Origin: DATJFH01 sp035495815
GTDB lineage: Bacteria > Acidobacteriota > Terriglobia > Bryobacterales > Bryobacteraceae
Direction of reading: 5' to 3'
DNA length: 64,000 nucleotides
NCBI GenBank assembly: GCA_035495815.1
Contig: DATJFH010000056.1
Span: 1 to 64,000 of the forward strand
Position 1 is the first letter of the stretch; each line of letters opens with the position of its first letter. The position numbers were made by a program, and so were the translations under genes. Shown one piece after another: positions 15,827 to 25,408 of the stretch. A model generated the notes under the pieces. The model had not been told where the DNA came from and did not search any database. It saw nothing but the letters and a program-made list of their open reading frames with translations.

Positions 15827-18256
15827 ATGGGTAACAAATGCTTTCTGCTGATTTTCCTGCTCCCGCTGATGGCCGCGGGTCAGGATAACCAACGGTACAT
15901 CGTCGAACTTTCGGGCGAACCGGTCGCCGAGCACGTGGCCAGGGAGAGCAAGCGGACCGGCAAGCATTTGGCCATGGACGGCGAGGCCGCCCGGTCCCGG
16001 CGAAGCGCTCTCCGGAACGAGCAGCGGGTGGCGCGAGCCTCCCTCGAAAAGATGGGTGTAAAGATCATCTCCAGCACGGAGACGGTATCCAACACCTTGA
16101 TCGTGGAAATGCCGGACGCGCTGGCCGACAAGGTGGCCGCGCTGCCGGGCGTGAAGCGCGTGCGAAAGAGCCGGACCTTCAAAGCGGAGCTCGATCACGC
16201 CATCCCGATCCACAAAGTGACCGGGGCCTGGAACCAGATCGGCGTGGATAAGGCCGGGCTGGGAGTGAAAATCGCGATCATCGATTCGGGCATCGAATCG
16301 AGCCATCCCGGAATGCAGGATTCGGATCTGCCGATGCCCGAGGGTTTTCCGAAGGTGAACGCCGATACCGACATGGCTTTCACCAGCAACAAGATCATCG
16401 TCGCCCGCAGTTACGCGAGCCTCTTTTCGACCGTGGAAGACGACATATCGGCGCGGGACGTGGTCGGGCACGGCACGGCCACTGCCATGGCCGCGGCAGG
16501 CGTCAGAAACGGGGGGCCCCTCGGACCCATTCAGGGCGTGGCTTCCAAAGCCTATCTCGGCAGTTATAAGGTGCTGGGCGCTAATGGATCGGGTACCAGC
16601 GACATCATTCTCAAGGCCGTCGACGACGCCGTGGCGGACGGGATGGATGTCATCAGCGCCAGTATTTCCAGCGCCATTGCCGCTCCGCGGCTCGAAGACG
16701 ACATCGAAGTGGACGCCTTCGAACGCGTCGCCCGGCTGGGCGTCCTCTTGGTCAATTCCGCGGGCAACAAGGGCGATCCCAATACCATCGGCTCGCCCGC
16801 GACCGCGCCGTCGGTGATCACCGTAGGCGCCTCGTTCAACGACCGGACGTTTTTTCCCGCCTCGTACCAGGTGGCCGGAGGACCCGTGGTCGGCGCCATC
16901 ACCTTCAGCAACGCCTCCAGACCCGAGGAGGGTGTGACCGGTCCGCTGGTGGACATCGCCACCATCGATGAAGACGGCGAAGCATGTCTTCCTTTTCCTC
17001 TGGGCAGTTTGACGGGTAAAGTGGCGCTCATACTGCGCAGCCCCGCCAACGGGGGGTGCACTTTCGAGACGAAGCTGAACGACGTCGGGAACGCCGGCGC
17101 CATCGGCGCCCTGGTCTACACCCGGCCGGAGCGCCCGTTCGATTTCGCTACCGGATATTCCGTCGGCACGGCTACACTGCCGGCCCTGCTGCTTTTCAAC
17201 TCCGACGGTCTGGACCTCAAGAAGCGGATCGCCGCCAATCCGGACCTGGTTGTGAAGATGAGCTTCCAGATTGCTTCGATCGCGGCTTTTTCCGATGGAG
17301 TCGCGGATTTCTCGAGCAAAGGTCCGAACGTAGATGGGTCCATCAAACCCGACCTGGTTGCGGTAGGAACGGATTTTTACACAGCCGCCGAGACCACGAC
17401 TCCCGGCGGGGAGTTATACGGCCAGTCGGGATATACCATCACCGACGGCACCAGCTTTGCGGCTCCCCTGGTCGCCGGCGCGGCCGCGCTTCTGAAGAGC
17501 GCGCGTCCCGGACTTACCGCGGCGCAGTATCGATCGCTGCTGATAAATTCAGCCGCTCCGATCACGTCACGTGTGCAGGAATCGGGCGCCGGACTGCTCG
17601 ACATGAGCGCCGCCTTGAAGTCGACTTTCGCCGTGGCGCCGGTTTCCCTCGGCCTCGGTGTGGGCGGAGCCAATCCGAATCTGTCGAAGACGCTGGTGAT
17701 CTCGAACGTCGGCGCCTCCGCCGAAAGCTACTCCCTGACCGTCGCGCCGCGCGATTCCGGTGTGCCCGCTCCCGTCCTGGGCGCCGGCACGGTTACAATT
17801 CAACCGGGACAGACCGCCAGCGTGCCGGTGACTTTCACCGGCGCCGGAATGGCCAACGGCCAGTACGAAGGCTTCGTCAAGATCCGCGGCAGTATTTCCG
17901 GAATCGAGGGCAGAGTGCCCTACTGGTACGGTATTCCTTCCAACACTCCGGCGACCATCACCCCGTTATACGTCAAAGGTTTCAGCGACGGCGTGGATTA
18001 CCGCGCCGGCGCGCGTATTACCAACGCCATCTACTTCCGCGTGACGGACAAATCCGGAATCGTCATCCCCGATCCGCAGCCGGTGGTGTCGGCCGTTTCC
18101 GGTGGCGGAACGGTGGTGAGCACGGTTTCGCTCGACCGTAATCTGCCCGGAGTCTTCAGCGTGACCGTCCAACTCGGCGTCCGGCGCGGTGACAACATTT
18201 TCAGTATCAGCGCCGGCGCGCTGGAACCGGTGGAAATCGTCATCACCGGGAATTGA
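15827..18256 (+). CDS. Secreted subtilisin-like serine protease 3
   Basis: 809 residues with signal peptide KCFLLIFLLPLMAAGQ. Same architecture as protease 2: propeptide, Asp in IAIIDSGIE, His in VGHGTATAM, PA domain, Ser in DGTSFAAPL, Ig-like C-terminal region. The substrate-binding strand that is SLG in active relatives reads SIS here (VISASISSA), suggesting changed specificity. A GGAG lies 13 bases before the ATG. The gene starts 18 bases after protease 2, so the three are probably one transcript. Extracellular nutrient protease is the likely role. Confidence 0.93.
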   Translation: MGNKCFLLIFLLPLMAAGQDNQRYIVELSGEPVAEHVARESKRTGKHLAMDGEAARSRRSALRNEQRVARASLEKMGVKIISSTETVSNTLIVEMPDALADKVAALPGVKRVRKSRTFKAELDHAIPIHKVTGAWNQIGVDKAGLGVKIAIIDSGIESSHPGMQDSDLPMPEGFPKVNADTDMAFTSNKIIVARSYASLFSTVEDDISARDVVGHGTATAMAAAGVRNGGPLGPIQGVASKAYLGSYKVLGANGSGTSDIILKAVDDAVADGMDVISASISSAIAAPRLEDDIEVDAFERVARLGVLLVNSAGNKGDPNTIGSPATAPSVITVGASFNDRTFFPASYQVAGGPVVGAITFSNASRPEEGVTGPLVDIATIDEDGEACLPFPLGSLTGKVALILRSPANGGCTFETKLNDVGNAGAIGALVYTRPERPFDFATGYSVGTATLPALLLFNSDGLDLKKRIAANPDLVVKMSFQIASIAAFSDGVADFSSKGPNVDGSIKPDLVAVGTDFYTAAETTTPGGELYGQSGYTITDGTSFAAPLVAGAAALLKSARPGLTAAQYRSLLINSAAPITSRVQESGAGLLDMSAALKSTFAVAPVSLGLGVGGANPNLSKTLVISNVGASAESYSLTVAPRDSGVPAPVLGAGTVTIQPGQTASVPVTFTGAGMANGQYEGFVKIRGSISGIEGRVPYWYGIPSNTPATITPLYVKGFSDGVDYRAGARITNAIYFRVTDKSGIVIPDPQPVVSAVSGGGTVVSTVSLDRNLPGVFSVTVQLGVRRGDNIFSISAGALEPVEIVITGN

Positions 18257-18271
18257 CCGCTTTCGAGCCGC

Positions 18272-18277
18272 TATAAT
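18272..18277 (+). promoter_or_regulatory. -10 element before greA
   Basis: A perfect TATAAT lies 11 bases before the greA ATG. The nearest -35-like hexamer (TTGACC, 18253-18258, overlapping the protease 3 stop) is only 13 bases away, which is too short for sigma-70. Transcription from this -10 would start at about 18284, giving a leader of some five bases and no ribosome-binding site: greA mRNA may be leaderless. Confidence 0.5.
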
Positions 18278-18288
18278 AGTTTCGTCCG

Positions 18289-18756
18289 ATGGATATCAAG
18301 AAGAAGCTACAGGACGAGATCGACACCCTGAAATACGAGCTCCATAACAAGCTTCCCATGGAGATTCGGCGGGCCAGGGAGCATGGCGACCTCAGTGAGA
18401 ACGCCGAGTATCACGCGGCCAAAGAGCGCCAGGGAATGGTGAATGCCCGGCTCAACCAGCTGGTGCGGCGTCTGGCGGAGATGTCCATGGTGGATCTGTC
18501 CAAGATTCCCGTGGACCGCGTAGGGCTCGGTTCCGAGGTAGTGGTTCTAGACGTCAAAAAAGAGGAAGAGATCACCTTCACGCTAGTCACCAGCGAGGAG
18601 GCGGACGCGGCTACGGGCCGGATTTCGGCCAATTCGCCGATCGGCCGGGGATTGGTGGGAAAAGAGGTAGGGGACACTGTCAAGATCCAGATTCCCGGCG
18701 GCGTGCGGGAGCTGGAAATCCTGAAACTCACGACTATTCACGAGATGTTTGAATAG
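18289..18756 (+). CDS. greA: Transcription elongation factor GreA
   Basis: 155 residues, normal GreA/GreB length. Binds RNA polymerase and stimulates cleavage of backtracked RNA. The N-terminal coiled coil carries the tip motif DLSENAEYHAAKE near residues 43-55 with the acidic residues needed for cleavage; the C-terminal FKBP-like domain has SPIGRGLVGKEVGD. No ribosome-binding sequence precedes the ATG. The lipid-synthesis gene follows after 3 bases and is probably co-transcribed. Confidence 0.97.
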   Translation: MDIKKKLQDEIDTLKYELHNKLPMEIRRAREHGDLSENAEYHAAKERQGMVNARLNQLVRRLAEMSMVDLSKIPVDRVGLGSEVVVLDVKKEEEITFTLVTSEEADAATGRISANSPIGRGLVGKEVGDTVKIQIPGGVRELEILKLTTIHEMFE

Positions 18757-18759
18757 CCT

Positions 18760-19407
18760 ATGATACCTGTCACGCGCGGGATCGGGACGGTCTGCGGAAA
18801 GATCATCGATCAGATCGTGCGCGCGCTGGCGCTCTCCCGGATTCACCCCAACGTGCTCACGTTCCTGGGCCTGGTAATTAACAGCTGGGCCGCCTTCCTG
18901 CTCGCCGCCGGACGCTTCCAGGCGGCCGCGCTCGTGGTGATCGGCGCCGGCTTGTTCGACATGGTGGACGGCCGTGTCGCCCGCGAGACAAACCGGGTCA
19001 CGCGCTTCGGCGGGTTCTTCGACTCCGTCCTCGACCGCTACTCCGACCTGGCGCTGCTGATGGGCCTCCTCGTCTACTACGCCACCATTAACCGGTTCTT
19101 CTACATCGTGCTGACCGCCATCGTCATGACCGGCTCCGTGATGGTCAGCTACACGCGTGCGCGCGCCGAGAACACGATCCCGAAATGCAAAGTAGGGTTT
19201 CTCGAGCGCCCCGAACGCGTGGTGCTGCTGATCATCGGCGGTCTTTTCGACCGCATGGCGCCGGTGCTGTGGGTGCTGGCGGTGCTCTCGAACGTCACCG
19301 TCATACACCGCATGATTTATACCTGGCGGGAAACCAAGCAGCTCGAGGACGCGCAACGCGGCGCCGGCCTCAGCTTTGGACGCAGGACGACTATCCTTCC
19401 AAAATAA
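18760..19407 (+). CDS. CDP-alcohol phosphatidyltransferase family protein
   Basis: 215-residue inner-membrane enzyme. The family motif is complete: DMVDGRVARETNRVTRFGGF followed by FDSVLDRYSD (D-x2-DG-x2-AR-x8/9-G-x3-D-x3-D). It joins a CDP-activated lipid to a second alcohol; whether the product is phosphatidylglycerol phosphate, phosphatidylinositol-type or another phospholipid cannot be told. About five or six membrane helices are visible. It follows greA by 3 bases; its last 17 bases overlap the convergent acpS gene. Confidence 0.92.
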   Translation: MIPVTRGIGTVCGKIIDQIVRALALSRIHPNVLTFLGLVINSWAAFLLAAGRFQAAALVVIGAGLFDMVDGRVARETNRVTRFGGFFDSVLDRYSDLALLMGLLVYYATINRFFYIVLTAIVMTGSVMVSYTRARAENTIPKCKVGFLERPERVVLLIIGGLFDRMAPVLWVLAVLSNVTVIHRMIYTWRETKQLEDAQRGAGLSFGRRTTILPK

Positions 19408-19768
19408 CCTGCGCCATCCCCATCTCCGCCGTATGGGTGATGGACAGCGAAACCGATTTCACTCCCATTTTTTCCGCAATCTGGGCCGCCACCCCGTGCA
19501 GGCGCAGCGTCGGACGGCCCGATGGCAGGTTGGCCACTTCGAAATCCTGCCAGCGCACGCCGTGCTTCCAGCCCGTCCCGATGGCCTTCATTCCCGCTTC
19601 CTTGGCCGCGAAACGCCCCGCGTAGCGCTCGTACTTGTTCGCCTTCCGCTCCACGTAGGCGATTTCCGCGTCCGTGAAAATCCGATTGACGAAGCGCTCT
19701 CCGTACCGCTCCACCGCTTCGCGAATTCGCCTCACTTCGGCCAGGTCCACTCCGGTACCCAGGATCAT
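19391..19768 (-). CDS. acpS: Holo-[acyl-carrier-protein] synthase
   Basis: 125 residues, typical length. Transfers 4'-phosphopantetheine from CoA to the Ser of acyl carrier protein. The metal-binding GTGVDLAEV is at residues 4-12 and the second motif RFAAKEAGMKAIG near residue 52. Its ATG overlaps the nikR stop by one base (TAATG), so it is translated with nikR. The 3' end overlaps the phospholipid gene on the other strand by 17 bases. Confidence 0.96.
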   Translation of the reverse strand: MILGTGVDLAEVRRIREAVERYGERFVNRIFTDAEIAYVERKANKYERYAGRFAAKEAGMKAIGTGWKHGVRWQDFEVANLPSGRPTLRLHGVAAQIAEKMGVKSVSLSITHTAEMGMAQVILEG

Positions 19769-20184
19769 TACAGTTCCACCCCGGAAGTCGTGATGGTCAG
19801 CCGCCCATGCTTCACGCCTTTCGTGCTGATCAGCGCATCGGCGATCTTCCGCACGGAGCCGGCCTTTCCCCTTACTACCAGGACCTCCAGGCAGTTGTCA
19901 TTATCGAGATGCACATGCAGCGTGGAAAGGATCGAGCGATGGTGGTCATGCTGCATGTCGGTCAGCTTCTCGTTGAGCAGGCGGACATGGTGGTCGTAGA
20001 CCAAAGTAACCGTTCCCACCACGTTCGAGTCGGGCGATTCCCAGGATTTCTCGACCAGCTCGTCGCGAATCAGGTCGCGAAAAGCCTCCGACCGGTTCGT
20101 GTATCCCCGCTTCGCGATCAGCTCGTCGAATTTATCGAGAAGCTCGGAATCGATAGCCACACCGATACGGCTCAGATCGCTCAT
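19768..20184 (-). CDS. nikR: Nickel-responsive regulator NikR
   Basis: 138-residue DNA-binding repressor: an N-terminal ribbon-helix-helix (about 1-50) with RIGVAIDSELLDKFD, and a C-terminal ACT-like metal domain. The four square-planar nickel ligands are present: the His in MQHDHH, the two His in LHVHLD and the Cys in NDNCLEV. It normally represses nickel uptake when Ni is plentiful. No nickel transporter, urease or hydrogenase gene is in this window, so its targets are elsewhere. acpS is coupled downstream. Confidence 0.95.
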   Translation of the reverse strand: MSDLSRIGVAIDSELLDKFDELIAKRGYTNRSEAFRDLIRDELVEKSWESPDSNVVGTVTLVYDHHVRLLNEKLTDMQHDHHRSILSTLHVHLDNDNCLEVLVVRGKAGSVRKIADALISTKGVKHGRLTITTSGVEL

Positions 20185-20198
20185 GGGACGAATAGAGC

Positions 20199-20326
20199 AA
20201 AAGGCAGGTCAAAAGTCAAAAGTGTTTCGGCTCACGAAGCCCGCCCGCCCATTTCGCGCCGCATCAGCATGTCCCACGCCGACTCAATGCGCCGCCACTT
20301 TTGCCTTTTGACTTTGAGTTGCCTTT
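20199..20326. repeat. Imperfect inverted repeat, AAAGTCAAAAG type
   Basis: In the divergent gap between nikR and the isomerase gene, the left arm (20199-20224) carries AAAAGGCAGGTCAAAAGTC and the right arm (20296-20326) is its imperfect reverse complement. The arms also contain short direct repeats of GTCAAAAG. About 70 bases separate them. It could be a dispersed intergenic element or two operator arms; neither arm resembles the E. coli NikR box (GTATGA-N16-TCATAC). Confidence 0.5.
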
Positions 20327-20343
20327 CACCCACCATAGTTCTC

Positions 20344-21156
20344 ATGACCCGTCGCACGTTCGTCCCCGTCGCAGCCGCGCCGCTGGCCGCCGTTACCCGG
20401 AAGGGGCGCCTGAAGCAATCGGTCTGCCGGTGGTGCTATAAGGACGTCCCGCTCGAGACGCTGGCGCGGGAGTCGGCGCAGCTCGGTATCAAGGGGATGG
20501 ATCTCATCGGTCCCGAAGAATGGCCCGTCGTGAAAAAATTCGGTCTCACCCCCTCCATGACAACCGGCGGCGGCACGATTCCCGACGGACTCAACCGCAA
20601 AGAGAATCACGCCAAAATCGAGCAGCAGTTCCGGGAGAATATTCCCCGCGCTGCCGCGGCAGGCGTGCCCAACGTAATCACGTTCTCCGGCAACCGCCGC
20701 GAGCAGGCTGACGCCGAAGGAATCGAGAACTGCGTGATCGGACTCAACCGGGTCAAAGCCATCGCCGAAGACAAGGGCATCACCATTTGCCTCGAGCTTC
20801 TCAACAGCAAAGTAAACCACAAGGATTATCAGTGCGATCACACCGCCTGGGGCGTCGAGGTGATCAAGCGTGTCGGATCGCCGCGCGTCAAGCTTTTGTA
20901 CGACATCTACCACATGCAGATCATGGAGGGAGACGTGATCCGCACGATTCAGGAAAATTTTGCGCATATCGCGCACTTCCACACCGGAGGCGTACCGGGA
21001 CGCCACGAGCTCGACGGCACGCAGGAGCTCAACTATCGCGCGGTCGCCGAAGCCATCGCCAGGCTGGGATTCCAGGGCTATGTAGCGCACGAATTCATTC
21101 CGGTTCGCGATCCGCTGAAATCCCTGGCGGAAGCCGTGGACTTGTGCGACGTATAG
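20344..21156 (+). CDS. Sugar phosphate isomerase/epimerase (hydroxypyruvate isomerase-like), Tat-type leader
   Basis: 270 residues from ATG 20344. The N-terminus MTRRTFVPVAAAPLAAV looks like a short twin-arginine leader, which is why I prefer this start although the frame is open far upstream. The rest is a xylose-isomerase-like TIM barrel, with metal-binding Glu in CLELLNSKVNH, Asp/His in LLYDIYHMQ, His in IAHFHTGGVPGRHELDG and Glu in AHEFIP, as in hydroxypyruvate isomerase. Substrate unknown. The MFS carrier 429 bases downstream might supply it (weak inference). Confidence 0.85.
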   Translation: MTRRTFVPVAAAPLAAVTRKGRLKQSVCRWCYKDVPLETLARESAQLGIKGMDLIGPEEWPVVKKFGLTPSMTTGGGTIPDGLNRKENHAKIEQQFRENIPRAAAAGVPNVITFSGNRREQADAEGIENCVIGLNRVKAIAEDKGITICLELLNSKVNHKDYQCDHTAWGVEVIKRVGSPRVKLLYDIYHMQIMEGDVIRTIQENFAHIAHFHTGGVPGRHELDGTQELNYRAVAEAIARLGFQGYVAHEFIPVRDPLKSLAEAVDLCDV

Positions 21157-21584
21157 TCTTCGCCGGGGTTTCCACCGGCGCCCGGTCCTCCGATTGAGAA
21201 GAGCAAATGGAGAGTTGGGCGCGCCGGATCCAAGTCTCCCGACTGGCTCTCGAATTGCATTCTCATCAACGTGTCGAATATCTCGGATTTTTCCCTAGTG
21301 CTGTGTGAAGCCAAACGGCCGGACGGAGATCGGGGGAGGTGTATCCGGCCTCACGGGCACCTGGGACCTCATCGGACTTTCGTCTCCGAATGGCAGGAAG
21401 GCGAACTACGTTCCCGACGCCGTCAACCACCGGAGCAGGCGGCGCTGCCTCCCAAACTGGCACAGAGAAAGCCGCTGAGAATCAATCCGGCAAGGAACCA
21501 GCGCCCGCCCGGTCCTCTGCCCGCCAGCCTGTAAACTCCCGGCCGACGATATTCGGCGCCGGACCGCACTACACTGGTAGGCGC
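21157..21584. other. Gap between isomerase and MFS gene
   Basis: 428 bases. Apart from the doubtful small Cys/His gene at 21271-21534 I see no feature. The MFS reading frame is open through the second half of the gap, but the residues there are Arg/Ser/Pro-rich and unlike a transporter. Confidence 0.5.
21271..21534 (+). CDS. Putative small Cys/His protein
   Basis: 87 residues from a GTG. The N-terminal half reads LCEAKRPDGDRGRC followed by CIRPHGHLGPHRTF, a Cys/His spacing that I have seen in many tiny bacterial proteins of unknown function and that could bind zinc. The second half is Arg/Pro-rich and may not be real. There is no clear ribosome-binding site, so the gene is uncertain. It sits between the isomerase and the MFS gene. 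Confidence 0.4.
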   Translation: MSNISDFSLVLCEAKRPDGDRGRCIRPHGHLGPHRTFVSEWQEGELRSRRRQPPEQAALPPKLAQRKPLRINPARNQRPPGPLPASL

Positions 21585-22880
<1,296 letters not shown>

Positions 22881-23242
22881 GTTTCTTCGATTTTAGGGCG
22901 GGGTCACCAGGTCGAGCACTTCTCGAAGAGTCACCGCGTCCTGCCTCTTCTGCGATGATGGCCTGGAAGCGCTCGCCCGGTCTTCTCTGGACCTGCCACG
23001 CCGGCTGCCTGATGTACGTCGTCCTGACGCTCACCCTGCTGCAGATGGTGGGCGCGCGGTACATTGGCATCATGGACCGGGCTGTACCATTCGCCGCGGC
23101 CGCGCTGCTGGCCCGGATCGTGATGATCACCTGCTGGCGCCTGCGTGAAGTCGCGGGCGGCAAGATTCACTGCTACGCCAATCCGTACGCGCCGGGTCAG
23201 TTGAATATCACCCGTCCGGCGGCTCGCGCGGCCCGCACGGTC
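22881..23242. other. Gap between MFS and esterase genes
   Basis: 362 bases. The esterase frame stays open across it and encodes two hydrophobic stretches (around 23010-23060 and 23080-23130), but nothing recognisable. On the minus strand two adjoining frames read RFQAIIAEEAGR and DAVTLREVLDLVTPP before a TAA at 22893, which might be the frameshifted tail of a dead gene. Neither is convincing. Confidence 0.3.
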
Positions 23243-24052
23243 ATGGCTCTGCTGATCGTGTGCATGGCAGCCAGAGCACAGAAAATCGAGCTGCTTTGGC
23301 CGGATGGCGCGCCTGGAGCGCTGGGCTCGGAAGACCGCGACAAGCCGTCCATCGGGATCTATCTGCCGCCGGCCGAAAAGGCGACGGCGGCGGCCGTGGT
23401 GATCTGCCCCGGCGGCGGCTACGGGAATCTCTCCATGGAGAAGGAAGGCAGCAAAATCGCCGGTTGGCTTAACGAGCGCGGCATCGCCGGCTTTGTGCTC
23501 AAGTACCGGCTGGGTCCGCGCTATCATCACCCCGCTCCTCTGCAGGACGCGCAGCAGGCGATAAGCCATGTGCGCGCGCACGCCGCCGAATACCGCATCA
23601 AGGCGGACCAGGTCGGGATCTGGGGATTTTCGGCCGGCGGGCACCTGGCGTCGACGGCCGCTACGCATTTCGAAGCGGACACGCGGCCGGATTTCCTGAT
23701 CCTCGCCTATCCGGTGATCACGTTCGAGCCGCCCTACGTTCATCAGGGCTCGCGGCGCAATCTGCTTGGGAACGAGCCCGATCCGAAGCTCGTTCACAGT
23801 CTTTCCAACCAGACGCAGGTGACCGCTCAGACGCCTCCGACATTCCTGTTTCACACGACCGGAGACAGCGGCGTGCCGGCTGAAAACAGCGTCCTGTTCT
23901 ACCTGGCTCTTCGCAAGGCCGGCGTTCCGGCGGAGATGCATATTTATGAGCGCGGCCCTCACGGCGTCGGCTTGGCGCCCGCCGATCCCGTGCTTTCGAC
24001 CTGGCCCGGCCGCCTGGAGGACTGGTTGAAACTTCGCGGCCTGGCAAAGTAG
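23243..24052 (+). CDS. Alpha/beta hydrolase, secreted esterase
   Basis: 269 residues from ATG 23243; a TTG at 23201 would give a better 27-residue signal peptide ending in MAARAQ. The esterase features are an oxyanion loop (VVICPGGGYG), nucleophile Ser in GFSAGG, Asp in TTGDSGVP and His in ERGPHGVGL. The closest groups are acetylxylan esterase-like and BD-FAE carbohydrate esterases. It is probably periplasmic. It lies convergent to the TPR gene, 10 bases apart. Confidence 0.85.
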   Translation: MALLIVCMAARAQKIELLWPDGAPGALGSEDRDKPSIGIYLPPAEKATAAAVVICPGGGYGNLSMEKEGSKIAGWLNERGIAGFVLKYRLGPRYHHPAPLQDAQQAISHVRAHAAEYRIKADQVGIWGFSAGGHLASTAATHFEADTRPDFLILAYPVITFEPPYVHQGSRRNLLGNEPDPKLVHSLSNQTQVTAQTPPTFLFHTTGDSGVPAENSVLFYLALRKAGVPAEMHIYERGPHGVGLAPADPVLSTWPGRLEDWLKLRGLAK

Positions 24053-24062
24053 ATAGCCCGGC

Positions 24063-25322
24063 TTAGCGCAGTCCTTTGATCATGGCCTCGATGCGCGTGT
24101 AGCCCTCCAGAGTCTTACGGTACATCGGATCCCCGGCGCCGAACGTTTTCTCGAAGATGCGCAGCGCCTTCTTCTGCATCTCTTCGGCGCGGCGGAACCG
24201 GCCCTGCACAAGGTAGACGTCCGCCAGGTTTCGGCTCAGAATCCCCACCTGCGGATGATCCTTCCCCAGCGCCTTTTCCTCGATCGCCAGCGCCCGTACG
24301 AGCAGCGTCTCGGCCGCCTGCTCGCGCCCGCGCTCATGGTAGAAATCGGCCAGGTTTCCGAGGCCTTTGGCCACGTTCGGATGCTCCGGTCCGAGGCTCT
24401 TCTCCCAGGTCGCCAGGGCCCGCCGGTAAAGGGGCTCGGCTTCAATGTAACGGCCCTGCAGCCGCAGGACTTGCGCCAGGTTGTTCAGTCCCACGGCCAC
24501 ATCGGGATGTTCGGGCCCGAGCGCCGACTCCCGGATCTCGAGCGACCGCCGGGCCAGCGGCTCGGCTTCCGCGAAACGCCGCTGCAGGCTGTAGACGTCC
24601 GCCATGTTGCCCAGCGCCGCCGCTACCTGCACGTGGCCGGGACCGAGCGCGCTCTCCCGAATCGCAAGCGACCGCTCCAGCAGTTTCAGCGCTTCGCCAT
24701 AGCGGCCCAGATCGCGCTGCACGCCGGCCAGCGTGAACAGGCTGGCCGCCGTCCGCAAGGTGGCCCCTCCGTCCACCATCTCCGAGATCTCCACCGACCG
24801 CCGGGCGGCCGATTCCGCCTCCTTGTAACGTCCCAGCGAACGGTACAACTCGGCCAGGTTGTTGAGTCCGGCAGCCACCTCCAGGCTGGCCGGCCCGGAG
24901 GTCTTCTCCAGCCGCTCGAGCGCGGCGGTGTAGAGCGGTTCCGCCTCCCTGTAACGTCCCCGCGCCCGGTAAAGAGCAGCCAGGTTGTTCATGGTGACCG
25001 CCAGATCCCTGCTGCCGGTGTCGCCGAGAGTGCCCCAGACGTCGATGGAGCGGCGATAGAGCGGCTCGGCGTCGTCGTAGCGGCCGCGCTGGAAATAGTG
25101 CGCGGCCAGATTGTTCAGACTTTCCGCCAGCCGCCGATCCTGTTGTCCGGAGCTTTGCGCCTCCTCGAGAGCGGCGGCGTACAGTCGCTGCGCGTCCGTG
25201 TACCGGCCTGCTTGATCGAGACGTGCGGCATCCCGCATGCGTGCCTGCCAGGAACCATCGGCCGCGGCCAGATCCGCGCAGCACACAAGGAAGATCAGCG
25301 GGAACCGGAGCGTCTGGCTCAT
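24063..25322 (-). CDS. Secreted TPR protein, kinesin-light-chain-type repeats
   Basis: 419 residues. The ATG at 25322 begins a signal peptide (QTLRFPLIFLVCCADLAAA). The remainder is a run of about eight 42-residue TPR units with the consensus EPLYRRAL...LGPEHPDVA..LNNLA, the kinesin-light-chain type. A protein-interaction scaffold in the periplasm is likely. It follows the SDR gene by 86 bases on the same strand. Confidence 0.88.
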   Translation of the reverse strand: MSQTLRFPLIFLVCCADLAAADGSWQARMRDAARLDQAGRYTDAQRLYAAALEEAQSSGQQDRRLAESLNNLAAHYFQRGRYDDAEPLYRRSIDVWGTLGDTGSRDLAVTMNNLAALYRARGRYREAEPLYTAALERLEKTSGPASLEVAAGLNNLAELYRSLGRYKEAESAARRSVEISEMVDGGATLRTAASLFTLAGVQRDLGRYGEALKLLERSLAIRESALGPGHVQVAAALGNMADVYSLQRRFAEAEPLARRSLEIRESALGPEHPDVAVGLNNLAQVLRLQGRYIEAEPLYRRALATWEKSLGPEHPNVAKGLGNLADFYHERGREQAAETLLVRALAIEEKALGKDHPQVGILSRNLADVYLVQGRFRRAEEMQKKALRIFEKTFGAGDPMYRKTLEGYTRIEAMIKGLR

Positions 25323-25408
25323 AGACACAGCTTGAGCTATGAGGCGCCGCCAAAGAAGTATCAAACGGTTATCTTACCGTAACGGGTGAAACGGCAATGA
25401 AGTCCCGG

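Noticed and set aside
19807..20343. Upstream extension of the isomerase frame
   Set aside because: It overlaps nikR in antisense; the Tat-like leader at 20344 is the better start.
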